Shown piece by piece: positions 41,885-51,486 of a DNA stretch of 64,000 nt (the first letter of the stretch is position 1; every line of letters starts with the position of its first letter). Under the pieces are notes generated by a model that was given only the letters and a program-made list of their open reading frames with translations, ran no database searches and had not been told where the DNA came from. This DNA comes from Agrobacterium vitis (lineage in GTDB: Bacteria > Pseudomonadota > Alphaproteobacteria > Rhizobiales > Rhizobiaceae), in NCBI RefSeq assembly GCF_014926405.1, contig NZ_JACXXJ020000005.1:1617001-1681000 (forward strand). The letters run 5' to 3'. A program made the translations under genes and the position numbers.

Positions 41885-43132
41885 ATGACAGCTCCCATTC
41901 GTTCCGCTCCAGCTGCCTTGCAAGGCATGAGCAAGCTGGAATTCGTCTTTCTCTGCGCCGCATTGATGGCAATGAACGCGTTGGCGATCGACATCATGCT
42001 TCCTGCCTTGCAGCAGATCGGCGAAGCCCTCAATGTCGTCAATGAAAATCACCGGCAATATGTCGTGACGTCATACCTGATCGGGTTTGGCTGCGCGCAA
42101 TTGATCTATGGCCCGCTGTCGGATCGGTTCGGGCGGCGCACGCCGATGTTGATCGGTCTCATCGTCTATGTTCTGGCAGCACTGGCGATCACCATTGTGC
42201 CAAGCTTCGCCGGATTGCTGATCCTGCGCTTCATCCAGGGTGCCGGCTCGGCTGGAACCCGGGTGATCACCATTTCCATCGTGCGCGATGTCTACGGCGG
42301 ACGCCAGATGGCGGAGGTGATGTCGCTGATCATGATGGTTTTCATGATTATCCCGGTCGTCGCCCCCGGAACCGGTCAGATCATCATGTTCTTCGGCAAC
42401 TGGCACCTGATCTTCCTGTTCATTGCTGTTGGCGGCATTCTCACCAGCATCTGGATGCAGATGCGGCTACCGGAAACACTCGATCCCGAAAATCGACGGG
42501 AATTCACCCCGAAAGTCATCCTCCAGGGCTTCAAGATCGTCCTGACCAACCGCATTGCCCTGTTCTACACACTGGCAAGCACCTTCATCTTCGGGGCGCT
42601 GTTCGGCTTCATTAACTCAGCCCAGCAGATCTACATGGGCATTTATGGTCTGGGCGTCTGGTTTCCATTCGCCTTTGCTGCCGTGGCGATTTTCATGGCG
42701 CTGTCGTCCTATGTCAATTCGAAGCTGGTCGGGCGAATTGGTATGCGGCGCCTGTCTCATGGCTCGCTTCTCGGCTTCATCGCCATCAATGCCCTATGGT
42801 TGCTGGCCGAAACTTTCGGGCCGACACCATTGCCCTTCGTGGTGTTCATGACATTCTTTGCCATCTCGATGTTCCAGTTCGGCTGGATCGGCGGCAATTT
42901 CCAGACGCTTGCCATCGAACCGCTCGGCCACGTCGCCGGAACGGCCTCCTCGGTCCTCGGCTTCATTTCCACCGTCGGCGGCTCGGTTCTCGGCGCTATC
43001 GTCGGTCAGGCCTTCGATGGAACATCCCGCCCGCTGGTCGCAGGCTACTTCTTTCTCGGCGTTATCGGTTTGGTCTTCGTGCTGATTGCCGAAAAAGGCA
43101 AGCTGTTTCAGCCGCATAACCCAAAGGTCTAA
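41885..43132 (+). CDS. Bcr/CflA-type multidrug efflux MFS transporter
   Basis: The product is 415 aa with 12 predicted membrane segments. The conserved LSDRFGRRTPMLIGL in loop 2-3 and RFIQGAGSAGTRVITISIVRD in helix 4-5 are marks of the Bcr/CflA drug:H+ antiporter family. The first 20 residues are a short cytoplasmic tail. It ends with a strong terminator (43150-43187). The substrate cannot be predicted. Confidence 0.88.
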   Translation: MTAPIRSAPAALQGMSKLEFVFLCAALMAMNALAIDIMLPALQQIGEALNVVNENHRQYVVTSYLIGFGCAQLIYGPLSDRFGRRTPMLIGLIVYVLAALAITIVPSFAGLLILRFIQGAGSAGTRVITISIVRDVYGGRQMAEVMSLIMMVFMIIPVVAPGTGQIIMFFGNWHLIFLFIAVGGILTSIWMQMRLPETLDPENRREFTPKVILQGFKIVLTNRIALFYTLASTFIFGALFGFINSAQQIYMGIYGLGVWFPFAFAAVAIFMALSSYVNSKLVGRIGMRRLSHGSLLGFIAINALWLLAETFGPTPLPFVVFMTFFAISMFQFGWIGGNFQTLAIEPLGHVAGTASSVLGFISTVGGSVLGAIVGQAFDGTSRPLVAGYFFLGVIGLVFVLIAEKGKLFQPHNPKV

Positions 43133-43149
43133 CAATCGGATATCCGAAC

Positions 43150-43187
43150 AAAAAAGCCACGGCAGATCACCTGCCGTGGCTTTTTTT
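43150..43187. terminator. Bidirectional terminator, MFS and inositol phosphatase
   Basis: The stem GCCACGGCAG/CTGCCGTGGC (43156-43165 with 43171-43180) has a 5-base loop and is flanked by A5 and T7. It serves both convergent genes. Confidence 0.92.
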
Positions 43188-43205
43188 ATGGGGTAAACGG
43201 AGATT

Positions 43206-44027
43206 TTAAACGTTGAAAATCTTTTCCCGCAATTCGGTCCAGCTTTCTTTGTCTGGGGCAATCAGCAGGCCGCCGTTGGTGTGGTGCGGCAGGTAGGCTG
43301 AGCCGTCGAAGCGGGCAGCATAGGCGCCTGCCTCCTGGGCCATCAGCGTGCCAGCCAGGTGATCCCATGGCATCAGCTTGTTATACATGGCAAAATGCAT
43401 ATGGCCCTGGCAGAGAATGCGGTATTCGTGGGCAGCACAGCGATAGCTGGTGAACAGCCGCACCTCAGCCAGATTGACCAGCAGCTTGCGGCGCGCCTCC
43501 AGTTCGAAGAAGCCGACATTGGCAATGCCGATCATCTGGGCGAGATCGGGTGCCGGGCGCACCTCCATCTTTTCCTGGTTGCCATCGGGTTTGCAGAGCC
43601 AGGCGCCACTGCCTTTTTCAACGATTGCCCAGTCGTTGCCCATCGGGTCGTAAATCAGGCCCGCAACGGTTTCGCCCTGACGTACGACGCTGAGCATAAC
43701 CCCGAACAGCGGCAGGCCGGCCGCAAAATTAAAGGTACCGTCGATGGGATCGACTACCACGGCCAACTCCGCATCCGCCAGCTTGTCCAGCAGGGCCGGA
43801 TCAGCGGCAACCGCTTCCTCACCAATGAAGACAGCATCCGGCATCAACTCCTTGATACGGCTGTGGATCAACCGCTCCGCTGCTTCATCGGCCTCGGTGA
43901 CCAGATCGATGGCCTCGGTTTTCATCCGCACATCGCCCTCGCCCAGATTGCGAAAACGCGGCAGGATTTCCGTGACTGCCGCTTCCTGCAGAAGATTGGC
44001 AAGGGCTGCAATGTCGATATCGGCCAT
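43206..44027 (-). CDS. Inositol monophosphatase family protein (copy A)
   Basis: The product is 273 aa. EAIDLVTEADEAAERLI, GEEAV, VVVDPIDGTFNFAAGLP and KLMPWDHLAG are the ordered metal- and substrate-binding motifs of the Mg2+-dependent phosphatase family. The substrate may be an inositol or sugar phosphate. It lies 27 bases after a paralogue with which it shares the whole plan. The family also includes 3'-phosphoadenosine phosphatases, so the substrate is not fixed. Confidence 0.9.
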   Translation of the reverse strand: MADIDIAALANLLQEAAVTEILPRFRNLGEGDVRMKTEAIDLVTEADEAAERLIHSRIKELMPDAVFIGEEAVAADPALLDKLADAELAVVVDPIDGTFNFAAGLPLFGVMLSVVRQGETVAGLIYDPMGNDWAIVEKGSGAWLCKPDGNQEKMEVRPAPDLAQMIGIANVGFFELEARRKLLVNLAEVRLFTSYRCAAHEYRILCQGHMHFAMYNKLMPWDHLAGTLMAQEAGAYAARFDGSAYLPHHTNGGLLIAPDKESWTELREKIFNV

Positions 44028-44054
44028 GTCTGTTCCTTTTAGAGTTTGTCAGTC

Positions 44055-44891
44055 TTATCGCGCCTGGATCACTTCGCGTAGAATCATCTCCCAGCTGTCG
44101 CGATCCGGTGCCGTCAGGATGCCGCCGGTGGTATCGCCGGGACGATAGGGGCTGCCATCGAATCTGGCAGTCACGCCGCCAGCCTCTTGGTGGATCAGCA
44201 CACCGGCCAAATGGTCCCAGGGCATCAATTTGTAATGGCCGATGAAATGAACTTTGCCGGTGGCAACCAGCCAATATTCATAGGCAGAGCAATTGAAGGC
44301 GAAGGCCATCTTCGTCTTTGTGAGATTACCAGCAATCCGCCGCTTTTCCTCGCCCGTCAATTCATTGATGGAAATCGTTCCCACCATGGCCGAGAGATCG
44401 CATGGGGCAGCCACCTTGACCGGCACGCGCTCGCCATCGGCACGCAAAAACTGCGCACCGGCACCGCGGGAGGCCACCAGCGTATCGCCAAGTACCGATT
44501 CGTGGATAATCCCCGCCACAGTCTCACCGCGCACCACAACGGCGAGATTGGTAGCATGCAAAGGCAGGCCAGCCTGGAAATTGAACGTTCCGTCGACCGG
44601 ATCGATGACGAATGCCAGCTCCGCATCCCTCAACGCGTCGATCACGCCTGGATTGGTTTCGCATGCCTCCTCACCGACGATCAAGGCACCGGGCCAGCGG
44701 GCCAGAAAAGCGTCCGTCATCTGCTTTTCCGACAGAAGATCGGCCTCTGTGACGAGATCGATAGAGGATTTCTTTTCGGAAATATCGGAAACGCCGAGAC
44801 GGCGAAAACGAGGCACGATCTGGCTGGCGGCGGCGTCCTTGACGATTTGCAGGACGGCGTCGATATCACGATCTTGAAACACGGGAGGCAC
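44055..44891 (-). CDS. Inositol monophosphatase family protein (copy B)
   Basis: The product is 278 aa with the same motifs: SSIDLVTEADLLSEKQM, GEEAC, FVIDPVDGTFNFQAGLP, KLMPWDHLAG. It is clearly a diverged tandem paralogue of the gene at 43206. The two probably form an operon and may have split functions or act on different phosphates. Confidence 0.9.
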   Translation of the reverse strand: MPPVFQDRDIDAVLQIVKDAAASQIVPRFRRLGVSDISEKKSSIDLVTEADLLSEKQMTDAFLARWPGALIVGEEACETNPGVIDALRDAELAFVIDPVDGTFNFQAGLPLHATNLAVVVRGETVAGIIHESVLGDTLVASRGAGAQFLRADGERVPVKVAAPCDLSAMVGTISINELTGEEKRRIAGNLTKTKMAFAFNCSAYEYWLVATGKVHFIGHYKLMPWDHLAGVLIHQEAGGVTARFDGSPYRPGDTTGGILTAPDRDSWEMILREVIQAR

Positions 44892-44934
44892 TTTCTTGAG
44901 GCTGGTGAAATGTCAAAAACTCGATGCGCCCGCC

Positions 44935-45822
44935 TTATGACGGCTTCGTGACAACCAGCCCGGAAAAGTCAAAAAGTGCAGGATCAAGCAGATGCGAGGG
45001 GTTCACATGCGACAATGCTCTCAGCATCGCATCCTTGCGGCCCGGCATCTTGGCTTCGATTCCAGCCAGCATGTCCTTCATTGCATTTCGCTGCAAACCA
45101 TCCTGCGAACCACAGAGATCGCAGGGGATGATAGGAAATTCCATCGCGACAGCGAATTTGGCGAGGTCATCCTCGGCCGCATAGGCCAATGGCCGCAGCA
45201 CGAACAGATCGCCCTCATCATTTAGCAACTTGGCTGGCATGGCTGCCAACCGGCCACCATGGAAAAAATTCATGAAGAAGGTTTCGAGAATGTCTTCGCG
45301 GTGATGACCGAGCACCAGAGCGTCACAGCCTTCTTCGCGGGCGATGCGGTAGAGATTACCGCGCCGCAGCCGCGAGCAGAGCGAACAATAAGTGCCGCCC
45401 GCCGGGACCTTTTCCTTGACGATGGAATAAGTATCTCGATATTCGATGCGATGCGGCATGCCGATGGATTTCAGGTAATCCGGCAGGACATGTTTGGGAA
45501 AATTCGGTTGCCCCTGATCGAGATTGCAGGCGATCAGCTCGACGGGCAGCAGGCCGCGCCATTTCAAATCCATCAGCAACGCCAGCAGACCATAGCTGTC
45601 CTTGCCACCGGAAAGCCCAATCAGCCAGCGCTTCTGGCCGTTCAGCATGCCGAAATCGTCCATTGCCTGGCGCACTTGGCGCAGCAACCGCTTGCGTAGC
45701 TTGTTGAAGGATACCGATTGTGGTGCGGCACTAAACAGGGGATGGCGAACATTCTCCTGCGCGTCTTCGGCCTCATCGGCCTCGGTGCGGTCCGTCGCGC
45801 TTCCCGCAAATGCAAGGTTCAT
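44935..45822 (-). CDS. ttcA: tRNA 2-thiocytidine biosynthesis protein TtcA
   Basis: The product is 295 aa. [13 protein letters not shown] is the PP-loop and [10 protein letters not shown] and CDLCGSQDG are the two CxxC motifs that bind the iron-sulfur cluster. [15 protein letters not shown] is also conserved. It thiolates C32 of certain tRNAs. The length and motif order are as in the family. Confidence 0.95.
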   Translation of the reverse strand: MNLAFAGSATDRTEADEAEDAQENVRHPLFSAAPQSVSFNKLRKRLLRQVRQAMDDFGMLNGQKRWLIGLSGGKDSYGLLALLMDLKWRGLLPVELIACNLDQGQPNFPKHVLPDYLKSIGMPHRIEYRDTYSIVKEKVPAGGTYCSLCSRLRRGNLYRIAREEGCDALVLGHHREDILETFFMNFFHGGRLAAMPAKLLNDEGDLFVLRPLAYAAEDDLAKFAVAMEFPIIPCDLCGSQDGLQRNAMKDMLAGIEAKMPGRKDAMLRALSHVNPSHLLDPALFDFSGLVVTKPS

Positions 45823-45918
45823 GTTCGGATGCGCCCCTGTCCGCTGATTTGGCTAATACCGTCGATCCGTGAATTACCGCCAATGCCTATCGGACGGATT
45901 TTCTCTTACGATCTTCCC

Positions 45919-46701
45919 TTACTGGCGCATCAGCTCGGCAAATTCAACCTCGCGGGCCATCATCAGCCGGTCACGCGCCCGCAGGATCGCATCCGAATGG
46001 CCAGGATGACACATGACAACGGCGTCACGCGGCGCATGGCTGCGAAAATAGCGAAGCGCATCGGCAAAGCCGTTCGGCTTGCCGCGCTCGTAAAAACCAG
46101 TCAGCGGTCCCTTGATCGCATAGCCCGCCGCCTGCATTTCCGTGTTGAAACCGCGTGCCATGCGCTGCACCAGGCTGATCTTGGCCCGCTGCGCAAGGCT
46201 TGTCGCCAGCCGCGCATCCGGCTCACCGCGCAGCCAGGGGCTGTTGCCGCGCGGGCTGATCAGCAGATCACGCCGCGCCACCAGCCATTCCCGCACCACG
46301 GGCAGGAAATGAATGTGTTGATGACCGTCGATATAATCAGGCACGCGACCAATCACATCGATAAAAGCGTTGAGCTGCGCATCAAGCTCGCGCTGCAGCT
46401 TGCCCTTGTCGACACCGCCCATGAAGGACTGGGTCAGACGGCGTCGGAAAGAACACATGGGCTGCACGCCGCTCAAAGGCAGGAAATTGGTCAGCGTCAG
46501 GTGCAGGCCGATGGCGCCGCCACATCTGTCGATCACGGGCAGCAACAGAGAAGCCTCGTCGCGCCAATCGGCAAACACAGTCATGCAGCCGGTGCCACGC
46601 ACCTTGCCTTCGCTGAGGAGCGTCCTGATTGCCTGATTGACGCCCGGCGACAGGCCATAGCCATCGGCAACGATGCATAGCGGCGCCGCATTGATTTTCA
46701 T
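45919..46701 (-). CDS. YdjC/ChbG-HpnK family carbohydrate deacetylase
   Basis: The product is 260 aa from ATG 46701 (a longer frame is rejected). CIVADGYGLSPGVNQAIRTLL matches the family start, where the usual motif is A-D-D-[FY]-G. Here the second Asp is Gly. GLHLTLTNFLPLSG, YIDGHQHIHFLPVV with several His ligands and VMCHPGHSD follow. Known members deacetylate chito-oligosaccharides, and others act on hopanoids. The replaced Asp may be a metal ligand, so activity is uncertain. Confidence 0.85.
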   Translation of the reverse strand: MKINAAPLCIVADGYGLSPGVNQAIRTLLSEGKVRGTGCMTVFADWRDEASLLLPVIDRCGGAIGLHLTLTNFLPLSGVQPMCSFRRRLTQSFMGGVDKGKLQRELDAQLNAFIDVIGRVPDYIDGHQHIHFLPVVREWLVARRDLLISPRGNSPWLRGEPDARLATSLAQRAKISLVQRMARGFNTEMQAAGYAIKGPLTGFYERGKPNGFADALRYFRSHAPRDAVVMCHPGHSDAILRARDRLMMAREVEFAELMRQ

Positions 46702-46853
46702 ATCCGAGATCACGTTCAAGACTTGTCCCACTCCTGCAGGCCTTTTGCCCGCTATATCATAGTCACGGCATGAATGCGCGCCGAACTTTATGCCTATCGA
46801 CCCTGCATTCTCCAGGCATCGCTTTTCACCAAAAAGCAAAAACCGTTCTCACA

Positions 46854-47779
46854 TCAATTTCCAAAAACCGACCAGCCGGTCCGGGTTGCCAGCAGTTCGA
46901 GCGCTTCCGATCCAAGCGCCGAATTGCCGACTTTGTTCAATCCCGGAGACCACACTGCAATAGAGGCCTTGCCCGGCGCTATCGCCAGGATGCCGCCGCC
47001 CACGCCGCTCTTGCCGGGCAGGCCGACATGATAGGCAAAATCCCCCGAGCCATCATAATGGCCGCAGGTCAGCATCAAGGCGTTGATGCGCCGCGCCCGC
47101 TTCGGCGAGACCACGGAAAAGCCACTAAGCGGATTTGTACCCGGTTGGCAAGATACAGACCCGCATGGGAGAGTTGCACACAGCTCATCGCCAACGCGCA
47201 TTGATGGAAATAAACGCCCAGCACCATTTCCACGGCATGGTGCAGATTACCAAAACCGCTCATGAAATTGGCCAGCGCGAAATTACGGTAGCCAGTCGTC
47301 TGCTCAGACTGCGCCACCTTTCGGTCGATGGTGATACTGTCGTCATCAGCCAGGAACTGCATAAAGCGCAGGAACTCACCGATGGCCTCGCGCGGCTTGT
47401 GTCCGGCCAGCACCATATCCGTCACAACGATTGCGCCCGCATTGATGAAGGGGTTGCGCGGAATGCCATGCTCGTGCTCCAGCTGAACGATGGAGTTGAA
47501 GGACGAGCCGGAGGGCTCGCGCCCGACCCGCTTCCACACACCCTCACCCGTTTTGCCAAGCGCCAGCGTCAGCATGAACACCTTGGAAATGCTCTGGATC
47601 GAAAATGGTATTGCCGCATCGCCCGCGGTGAAGGTCTGGCCGTCGACGGTGGTGATGGCGATGCCGAATTGCTTCGGATCAATCGTCGCAAGCTCGGGAA
47701 TATAGTCCGCGACCTTGCCTTCCCCAAGCCGGGGCTGCATCTCACCGACAATGTCGTCAACAATTGCCTGCAAATCCAT
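46854..47779 (-). pseudogene. glsA: Glutaminase with a one-base frameshift
   Basis: The first ~215 codons ([31 protein letters not shown] with the catalytic Ser-x-x-Lys, [30 protein letters not shown]) and the last ~95 ([32 protein letters not shown]) are a standard 308-aa glutaminase. The frame breaks at CCC (47140-47142): one extra base would restore LANRGTNPLSG. It looks like the loss of one G in a G run. A sequencing error is also possible. If real, the shifted product ends at 47075 and lacks the C-terminal third. Confidence 0.88.
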
Positions 47780-47888
47780 CTGGTTTCCCCATGCCGAGCT
47801 GTTGCTCATCCCGGCAGATGCATGACAGTCACGTTTTTCGTGCAGAAGCCGACAGTCATCATTATCGAATTTTGCTGCGCTGCAAACA

Positions 47889-47914
47889 GAAAAAGCCGCC
47901 CGTAAAGGCGGCTT
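47889..47914 (-). terminator. Terminator of rpsD
   Basis: The stem GCCGCC/GGCGGC (47895-47900 with 47907-47912) is flanked by AAA/TTT, with TTTTTCTG in the minus direction. Confidence 0.82.
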
Positions 47915-47934
47915 TCTCGAATTTCAGATCGAAA

Positions 47935-48552
47935 TCAACGCGAGTAGAATTCGACGACCAGCTGCGGTTCCATGATAACAGCGTAAGGAACGTCCGACAG
48001 GGTTGGTACGCGAACGAAGGTCGCAACCATCTTGTTGTGATCAACTTCGATGTAATCGGGAACGTCACGTTCTGCGAGCTGAGTGGCTTCCAGAACGATG
48101 GCCAGCTGCTTGGACTTCTGACGCACTTCGATAACGTCGCCAGCCTTGCAGCGGTAAGAACCGATGTTCACCTTGACGCCATTGACCGAAACGTGGCCGT
48201 GGTTGACGAACTGACGGGCAGCAAACACCGTCGGCACGAACTTGGCGCGGTAGACGATGGCGTCCAGACGCGATTCCAGCAGGCCGATCAAGTTTTCGGA
48301 GGTATCGCCCTTGCGACGGTTGGCTTCGTCGTAGGTCGCGCGGAACTGCTTTTCACGCAGGTCGCCGTAGTAGCCCTTAAGCTTCTGCTTGGCGCGCAGC
48401 TGCACACCGAAGTCGGAAAGCTTGCCCTTGCGGCGCTGACCGTGCTGGCCGGGGCCGTATTCGCGACGGTTAACCGGGGACTTCGGGCGGCCCCAGATAT
48501 TTTCGCCCATGCGGCGATCGATTTTGTACTTGGAAGATGCGCGCTTGCTCAT
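47935..48552 (-). CDS. rpsD: 30S ribosomal protein S4
   Basis: The product is 205 aa. It begins [18 protein letters not shown], as is typical of alphaproteobacterial S4. The S4 RNA-binding domain lies at about residues 95-160 ([37 protein letters not shown]). It is a primary 16S rRNA-binding protein. The 270 bases upstream hold no gene, and a 48600-48780 hairpin-rich stretch may carry the leader. Confidence 0.97.
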   Translation of the reverse strand: MSKRASSKYKIDRRMGENIWGRPKSPVNRREYGPGQHGQRRKGKLSDFGVQLRAKQKLKGYYGDLREKQFRATYDEANRRKGDTSENLIGLLESRLDAIVYRAKFVPTVFAARQFVNHGHVSVNGVKVNIGSYRCKAGDVIEVRQKSKQLAIVLEATQLAERDVPDYIEVDHNKMVATFVRVPTLSDVPYAVIMEPQLVVEFYSR

Positions 48553-48799
48553 CGTATTTCCTCTTGTTGTTATTGGGCCTTTTAGAACCCATTTTGGGAA
48601 ACACGCCCTCCTCTGGATCGCCTTTCGGCTTTCCTGACAGGCGACTCACACTTGGAAAGGCGGAGCCTCCACGGGACATGTCGTAAAAACACCGGGCGTT
48701 TCCACCCGGCGTTGGAGGGGTCTCTACGCAGAGCCATTATAAATGTCAAGCACTCGGCCTTGAAACGGCGCGAAGCCCGCCACATTTACGCAATAATCA

Positions 48800-48853
48800 G
48801 CAGTTCCGGGCCCCTCTGACGCGAGTGCCGGATACCCGTGATGTCGGAACTGC
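48800..48853 (+). ncRNA. Structured leader upstream of TerC (terC RNA motif candidate)
   Basis: A 9-bp perfect pairing GCAGTTCCG (48800-48808) with CGGAACTGC (48845-48853) closes a 36-base internal region, 31 bases upstream of the TerC start. Alphaproteobacterial terC genes are known to be preceded by a conserved cis-regulatory RNA (the terC RNA motif). I recognise position and closing stem, not the full consensus. Confidence 0.55.
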
Positions 48854-48884
48854 AACAAAAACCCTCCGGCAAAGGAATCCCTCG

Positions 48885-49874
48885 ATGGATTTTCTTTGGG
48901 TCGATTTTATGGGCAAGCCAACATGGATGTGGCTTTTCTTCCTTGCAGTCGTACTATTTCTCCTCATACTCGATCTTGGCGTTCTGCATAAGAACAGCAA
49001 AGAGATCGGCATGGCTGAAAGCTTTGCTTTCTCGGCCTTCTACATCACTCTGGGCGTGTTGTTCGGCGGCTGGATATGGTGGCAATCGGGTCCGCAGGCC
49101 GGACTTGAATATCTGACCGGCTTTGTCATCGAAAAAAGCCTGGCGATGGACAATATCTTCGTCATCGCCATGATCTTCGGCTATTTCGCCATCCCTCGCG
49201 CCTATCAGCACCGCGTGCTGCTCTACGGTATTCTCGGCGTGATCATCCTGCGCGGCATCATGATTGCGGCAGGCGCGGCCATTGTCGAAAGCTACCACTG
49301 GGTTCTGTATTTCTTCGCGGCCTTCCTTGTGTTTACCGGCGTCAAAATGCTGCTATCAGCCGATAGCGAATATGATGTCGCCAACAACCCGGCTTTGAAG
49401 CTGGCGCGGCGCTACCTGCCTGTCACCGACAAGCTGGAAGGCGACCGTTTCGTGGTGCGTAAGCAAGACGAAACGACTGGTAAGCTTAAAACCTATATCA
49501 CGCCGCTGCTTCTCGCGCTGATCATGGTGGAATTCGTTGACCTGGTGTTTGCGGTTGACTCCATCCCGGCGATTTTTGCGATCACCACGGATCCCTATAT
49601 CGTCTACACCTCGAACATCTTCGCCATCCTCGGCTTGCGCGCCCTGTATTTCGCGCTGTCCGCCCTTATCCACCGCTTCGCTTACCTGAAATATGCGTTG
49701 TCGGTCGTTCTGATCTTCATCGGCTCGAAGATCTTTCTTGCCGACATGCTGGGTATCGCCAAGATCCCGCCGCTGCTGTCGCTAACCATCACGCTCGCCA
49801 TCCTGGCGGCTGGTATCGTCGGATCGCTGTGGGCGACCCGCAAGGACGCGAAAAAGGATGTTATCGAAGGGTAA
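48885..49874 (+). CDS. TerC family integral membrane protein
   Basis: The product is 329 aa from ATG 48885 (a longer frame runs into the leader). About nine membrane segments are visible. FVIEKSLAMDNIFVIAMIFGYF and LIMVEFVDLVFAVDSIPAIFAI carry the conserved acidic residues of the TerC/Alx family, and LYFALSALIHRF follows. Members export metal ions such as Mn2+ or act in tellurite resistance and metalation of exoenzymes. It ends with a good terminator. Confidence 0.9.
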   Translation: MDFLWVDFMGKPTWMWLFFLAVVLFLLILDLGVLHKNSKEIGMAESFAFSAFYITLGVLFGGWIWWQSGPQAGLEYLTGFVIEKSLAMDNIFVIAMIFGYFAIPRAYQHRVLLYGILGVIILRGIMIAAGAAIVESYHWVLYFFAAFLVFTGVKMLLSADSEYDVANNPALKLARRYLPVTDKLEGDRFVVRKQDETTGKLKTYITPLLLALIMVEFVDLVFAVDSIPAIFAITTDPYIVYTSNIFAILGLRALYFALSALIHRFAYLKYALSVVLIFIGSKIFLADMLGIAKIPPLLSLTITLAILAAGIVGSLWATRKDAKKDVIEG

Positions 49875-49898
49875 CCTTCTCTCCAGCCAAGACAAAAG

Positions 49899-49927
49899 AA
49901 GGGGCGGCTTTATGGGCCGCCCCTTTT
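49899..49927 (+). terminator. Terminator after TerC
   Basis: The stem GGGGCGGC/GCCGCCCC (49901-49908 with 49916-49923) is followed by TTTT. Confidence 0.82.
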
Positions 49928-49955
49928 CTGTGTCTGGATCTGTCGTGTCGTTTCC

Positions 49956-51485
49956 TTATGCAGGCTTGACGCAGAGCCGATCCACCATGGAAGCAACTTT
50001 CGGGGCAAGCTGACTGGACCTACTCACCTCGAGCGGCCGCCCTGCCCGTCTTTCGCGCGTCACCCATTCCGTCAGGGTTTCGGCATAGGTGTGATCAACA
50101 TAATGCAGCCCTGCGGGCGTAATCAGCACCTTCTTTCCGTCTGGAAGCGATTCCAGTGTTGCCAGCAATGCTGGGACGTCCCGGCAGGTCCCGACGCCGT
50201 TCAGCTTCAACTGGATCGACTCATCATTCTCATGGTGGTCGATATGCAGTTTGCGGCGAAGGACCGGAATGATTTCCATAATCGAAAGAAACAGGCCGAC
50301 CGCCACGCCCACCAGCAGATCCTGGACGACGACAAGACTGACCGTCGTGGCCCAGACCGCGACCGGCACCCAGCCGTGATGATCGAACAGGTGGCGCACA
50401 TGCTGCAAGCTCACCAGTCGCCAGCCTGTCACCAAAAGCACCGCCGCCAGGGCAGTCAAAGGCACGACTCCCAGCAATTGCGGTAGAAGCGCCACCAGGG
50501 CCAGGATCCAGACTCCATGGAGAATAGTGGAACGACGTGTTGCAGCGCCTGCCTGGATATTGGCAGACGATCGAACGATGACGCCGGTTACCGGCAGAGC
50601 GCCCAGCAGGCCGCACAGGCTGTTGCCGACGCCCTGCGCCACCAGTTCCTTGTTGAAACGGGTGCGCTCACCGTCATGCATCCTATCGACGGCAGCAGCC
50701 GATAGCAGGGTTTCGGCGCTGGCAATCACCGCGATGATCAGCACGGTGGCGATCACTCCCGGTTGGGCAAGCCCGGCAAAGCTTTCCATCGTTGGTAAGC
50801 GAATGCCCTCCAGCAGGGTGGCCGGAACCTGGACACGGGCAATCGGCAGGTCGAGGCCGACCGCCAGCAAGGTTCCGGCGGCTACGCCGACCAATGCCCC
50901 CGGCACCAGCCGCAGCCGGGCTGGCCGCAATTTTTCCCAGCCAACCATGGCCAGCAAAGAGATCAGGCCAATCATCAGCGCCATACTGTGATTGCTGAGG
51001 CCGCCGCTGAACACCTTGCCGATGGTCTCATCCATGGCAGCGACATTTTCAACACCACCGGCGGCGGGCTTGGCATCCATCAACACATGAACCTGACCGA
51101 GAACGATCAGGATACCGATTCCCGCCAGCATGCCATGCACGACGGCAGGCGAAATGGCGCGAAACCAGGAACCGAGCTTGAGATAACCGGCAAGGACCTG
51201 CAAAAACCCGGCGACGATCAGAACCGGCCCCAGAAGAACAAGTCCATATTCCTCAACAAAGCCGAAAACGATCACCGCAAGGCCTGCCGCCGGGCCGGAG
51301 ACCTGCAAGGGTGAACCGGCGATGACGCCGATAACGATGCCGCCGACAATGCCGGAGACGAGGCCCATCGCCACCGGCACACCGGAAGCGATAGCAATGC
51401 CGAGGCAAAGCGGGATGGCGACGAGAAAGACAACGATGGACGAGGCAATGTCCCGTGTCAGAGCAGAACTGGTTTTTTCCATCAC
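49956..51485 (-). CDS. SulP family anion transporter (possible bicarbonate uptake)
   Basis: The product is 509 aa, with 10-12 membrane segments. IPLCLGIAIASGVPVAMGLVSG and SPLQVSGPAAGLAVIVFGFVE are the SulP signature. It has a short STAS-like C-terminal region (after HENDESIQLKLNG). It is the second gene of a pair with a beta-carbonic anhydrase, separated by one base, like the BicA-type systems. Bicarbonate is the most likely substrate, sulfate being the alternative. Confidence 0.88.
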   Translation of the reverse strand: MMEKTSSALTRDIASSIVVFLVAIPLCLGIAIASGVPVAMGLVSGIVGGIVIGVIAGSPLQVSGPAAGLAVIVFGFVEEYGLVLLGPVLIVAGFLQVLAGYLKLGSWFRAISPAVVHGMLAGIGILIVLGQVHVLMDAKPAAGGVENVAAMDETIGKVFSGGLSNHSMALMIGLISLLAMVGWEKLRPARLRLVPGALVGVAAGTLLAVGLDLPIARVQVPATLLEGIRLPTMESFAGLAQPGVIATVLIIAVIASAETLLSAAAVDRMHDGERTRFNKELVAQGVGNSLCGLLGALPVTGVIVRSSANIQAGAATRRSTILHGVWILALVALLPQLLGVVPLTALAAVLLVTGWRLVSLQHVRHLFDHHGWVPVAVWATTVSLVVVQDLLVGVAVGLFLSIMEIIPVLRRKLHIDHHENDESIQLKLNGVGTCRDVPALLATLESLPDGKKVLITPAGLHYVDHTYAETLTEWVTRERRAGRPLEVSRSSQLAPKVASMVDRLCVKPA

Positions 51486-51486
51486 C

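Noticed and set aside
48800..48884. yybP-ykoY manganese riboswitch upstream of TerC
   Set aside because: The conserved loop sequences of that class are not visible. The leader fits better the separate terC RNA type.
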